DNA of 64,000 bases from Dehalococcoidia bacterium (lineage in GTDB: Bacteria; Chloroflexota; Dehalococcoidia; GIF9; AB-539-J10). The DNA is taken from the NCBI GenBank assembly GCA_016930935.1, contig JAFGFT010000072.1, positions 1-64,000 of the forward strand. Reading direction: 5' to 3'. Below the pieces are notes generated by a model. It searched no databases, was not told the origin of the DNA, and saw only the letters and a list, made by a program, of their open reading frames with translations. Shown here piece by piece: positions 62,657 to 64,000 of the stretch (positions within the stretch are counted from its first letter, which is position 1; each line of letters starts with the position of its first letter). The position numbers were made by a program, and so were the translations under genes.

Positions 62657-63841
62657 ATGAGACCTCGAAAAGTGTGTGACGGTATTCAATGGGTAGGGGC
62701 AATCGACTGGGAGAGAACCCTTTTCGATGAGTTGATTCCTCTTCCCGATGGCACAAGCTACAACGCGTACCTGGTGACCGGTTCGGAGAAAACGGCACTT
62801 GTGGATGCGGTGGACCCGACGAAGAACGACGTACTCTGCTCCATGCTTGACACAGCGGGTGTCAAGAAGCTGGACTACGTGGTTGCCAACCACGCGGAGC
62901 AGGACCATTCAGGTAGCATCCCGTTCATGCTTGAACGGTATCCCGAGGCGCAGCTTCTGTGCAGCACGAAGGCGAAGGGTATGCTCGTGGACCTGTTGCA
63001 GATTCCCGAGGAGCGCATCGTTCCTGTCGCGGATGGTGACACTGTCTCACTGGGTGATATGACGTTGCAGTTCATTCATGCTGCCTGGGTGCACTGGCCT
63101 GAGACTATGCTCACCTATGTACCTGAGCGACGGGCACTTCTGTCCTGTGACCTGTTCGGGTCTCATCTGGCCACTCCCGACCTGTTCGTCTCTGACCCTG
63201 CGAAAGTCTACAGGTCGGCGAAGCGCTACTTCGCCGAAATAATGATGCCGTTCCGAACGAACATCGTGAAGCACATGGAGAAACTGGCTGACTATGACAT
63301 CGATATCATCGCGCCAAGCCATGGACCGCTTCATGACAAACCTGCGTTCATCATGGATGCCTACAGGGAGTGGGTGTCCGGTCCGCCGTTGAACAAAGTC
63401 GTGATTCCTTACATATCCATGCATGGAAGCACGCAGGTGCTAGTGGATAGATTGGTCTCGTCGCTGTCGGACAAGGGAGTGATGGCTGTGCCGCACTATC
63501 TGTCGTCGGGTGACACCGGACGGCTCGCGATGGAACTTGTGGACACGGGTACCGTCGTTCTTGGTACGCCGACCGTTCTGGCAGGGGCGCATCCGCTCGT
63601 GGCCTACGCGGCCATCCTGGCAAATGCCCTGAGGCCCAAGGTGCAGTTTGCCTCTATCATCGGGTCGTATGGATGGGGAGGCAAGGCAGTTGACCAACTG
63701 GTGTCGCTGGTGCCGAATCTGAAGGTGGAAGTGCTGGCTCCTGTGCTTGTGAAAGGATACCCGCGTGAAGCAGACCTCCAGGCGATCGACGCATTGGCTG
63801 CGCTCATCGCGGAGAAACACGGTGCATCGAATCTGAAATAG
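62657..63841 (+). CDS. fprA: Flavodiiron protein (FprA family A-type flavoprotein)
   Basis: 394 residues. The metallo-beta-lactamase-like di-iron domain has HAEQDH (79-84), the WVHWPETM histidine, the CDLFGSH aspartate and the APSHGP histidine. The C-terminal flavodoxin domain begins IPYISMHGSTQVLVD near 257. It reduces O2 to water or NO to N2O using rubredoxin. It ends 44 bases before the superoxide reductase gene. Confidence 0.95.
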   Translation: MRPRKVCDGIQWVGAIDWERTLFDELIPLPDGTSYNAYLVTGSEKTALVDAVDPTKNDVLCSMLDTAGVKKLDYVVANHAEQDHSGSIPFMLERYPEAQLLCSTKAKGMLVDLLQIPEERIVPVADGDTVSLGDMTLQFIHAAWVHWPETMLTYVPERRALLSCDLFGSHLATPDLFVSDPAKVYRSAKRYFAEIMMPFRTNIVKHMEKLADYDIDIIAPSHGPLHDKPAFIMDAYREWVSGPPLNKVVIPYISMHGSTQVLVDRLVSSLSDKGVMAVPHYLSSGDTGRLAMELVDTGTVVLGTPTVLAGAHPLVAYAAILANALRPKVQFASIIGSYGWGGKAVDQLVSLVPNLKVEVLAPVLVKGYPREADLQAIDALAALIAEKHGASNLK

Positions 63842-63885
63842 CGTTTCGCATCTACAGGACTGCTGAGGAAAAAGGAGGATAGGAA

Positions 63886-64000
63886 ATGAGAATTGGAGAT
63901 GTTGTGAAGACCGCTTCTGCTGAAGGGAAAGAGAAGCACACGCCGGTCATTGAGGTGGGCAAAGGCAAGGGAGAAGCCGGCGCCGATATTGTCCACGTGG
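63886..64000 (+). CDS. Superoxide reductase (neelaredoxin/desulfoferrodoxin type), truncated by the window end
   Basis: Only the first 38 codons are seen. The GKEKHTPVIE segment (residues about 14-23) contains the EKH-P motif with the lysine and first histidine ligand of superoxide reductase iron. No N-terminal desulforedoxin Cys domain precedes it, so it is a class II (neelaredoxin-like) start. AAGGAGGA precedes the ATG. Its place after fprA and rubredoxin supports the call. Confidence 0.8.
   Translation, partial: MRIGDVVKTASAEGKEKHTPVIEVGKGKGEAGADIVHV

Overview
The window reads as a chromosomal segment of an anaerobic bacterium, most likely a Dehalococcoidia-type Chloroflexota. The evidence is indirect. 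A cell-division cluster (mraZ-rsmH-ftsA-ftsZ) lacks any ftsL, ftsI or mur gene between rsmH and ftsA. There is a B12-dependent class II ribonucleotide reductase. A set of anaerobe oxygen-defence proteins is present (flavodiiron protein, rubredoxin, ferritin-like proteins, superoxide reductase). Acyl-CoA metabolism is prominent, including a membrane decarboxylase of the methylmalonyl-CoA type. No insertion sequence, prophage, rRNA operon or CRISPR array was seen. The only RNA gene recognised is one tRNA-Ile.

Layout. 0-3.8 kb: tRNA-Ile and a sodium-pump decarboxylase operon (small subunit, beta, carboxyltransferase, biotin carrier), all on the minus strand. 3.8-7.1 kb: recX-recA, an enoyl-CoA hydratase-family gene and a DUF1461 membrane protein. 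7.1-10.6 kb: dnaE. 10.6-18.3 kb: housekeeping genes, mostly minus strand (ogt, hpf, comF, zinc ribbon, thpR, amidohydrolase, RNase H-like protein, a permease split into two half-genes, Nudix hydrolase, ligA). 18.4-23.5 kb: plus-strand phzF-like gene, tgt with a queuosine-precursor transporter, and nnr. 23.6-27.2 kb: a CetZ-like tubulin facing two long-helix repeat proteins. 27.2-35.5 kb: a nitrilase-family gene, a TRAP transporter (dctPQM), secDF and a nucleotidyltransferase/HD protein. 35.5-42 kb: two divergent CoA-ligase-type proteins, a pdxA2/DUF1537 sugar-acid pair and an acyl-CoA dehydrogenase. 42-48.8 kb: purine salvage (ade, hpt, an unusual GAF/nuclease-like/HPRT fusion), then nrdJ and nrdR. 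48.8-52.7 kb: ftsZ, ftsA, rsmH, mraZ. 52.7-57 kb: trmD, rplS, priA and a flavin reductase. 57-64 kb: an oxidative-stress and Fe-S island led by a Fur/PerR regulator.

The most unusual content is as follows. (1) A bacterial CetZ-family tubulin lies next to two predicted rod proteins. One has eleven gapless 11-residue repeats and the other sixteen gapless 25-residue repeats. (2) A ferritin-like/rubrerythrin domain is fused to a hot-dog acyl-CoA thioesterase domain. (3) The decarboxylase beta subunit carries an inserted biotinyl-like domain without the modifiable lysine, and has Glu where the family has its essential Asp. (4) GAF, PD-(D/E)XK-like and HPRT domains are fused in one protein.

Regulatory signals recur. 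Several promoters look like extended -10 elements of the form TGG-TAnAAT. Two genes (dnaE and the tubulin) appear to be transcribed without a leader. Long, perfect hairpins without a U-tract follow several operons. All functional calls come from reading the sequence and recalling protein families; no database search was run.
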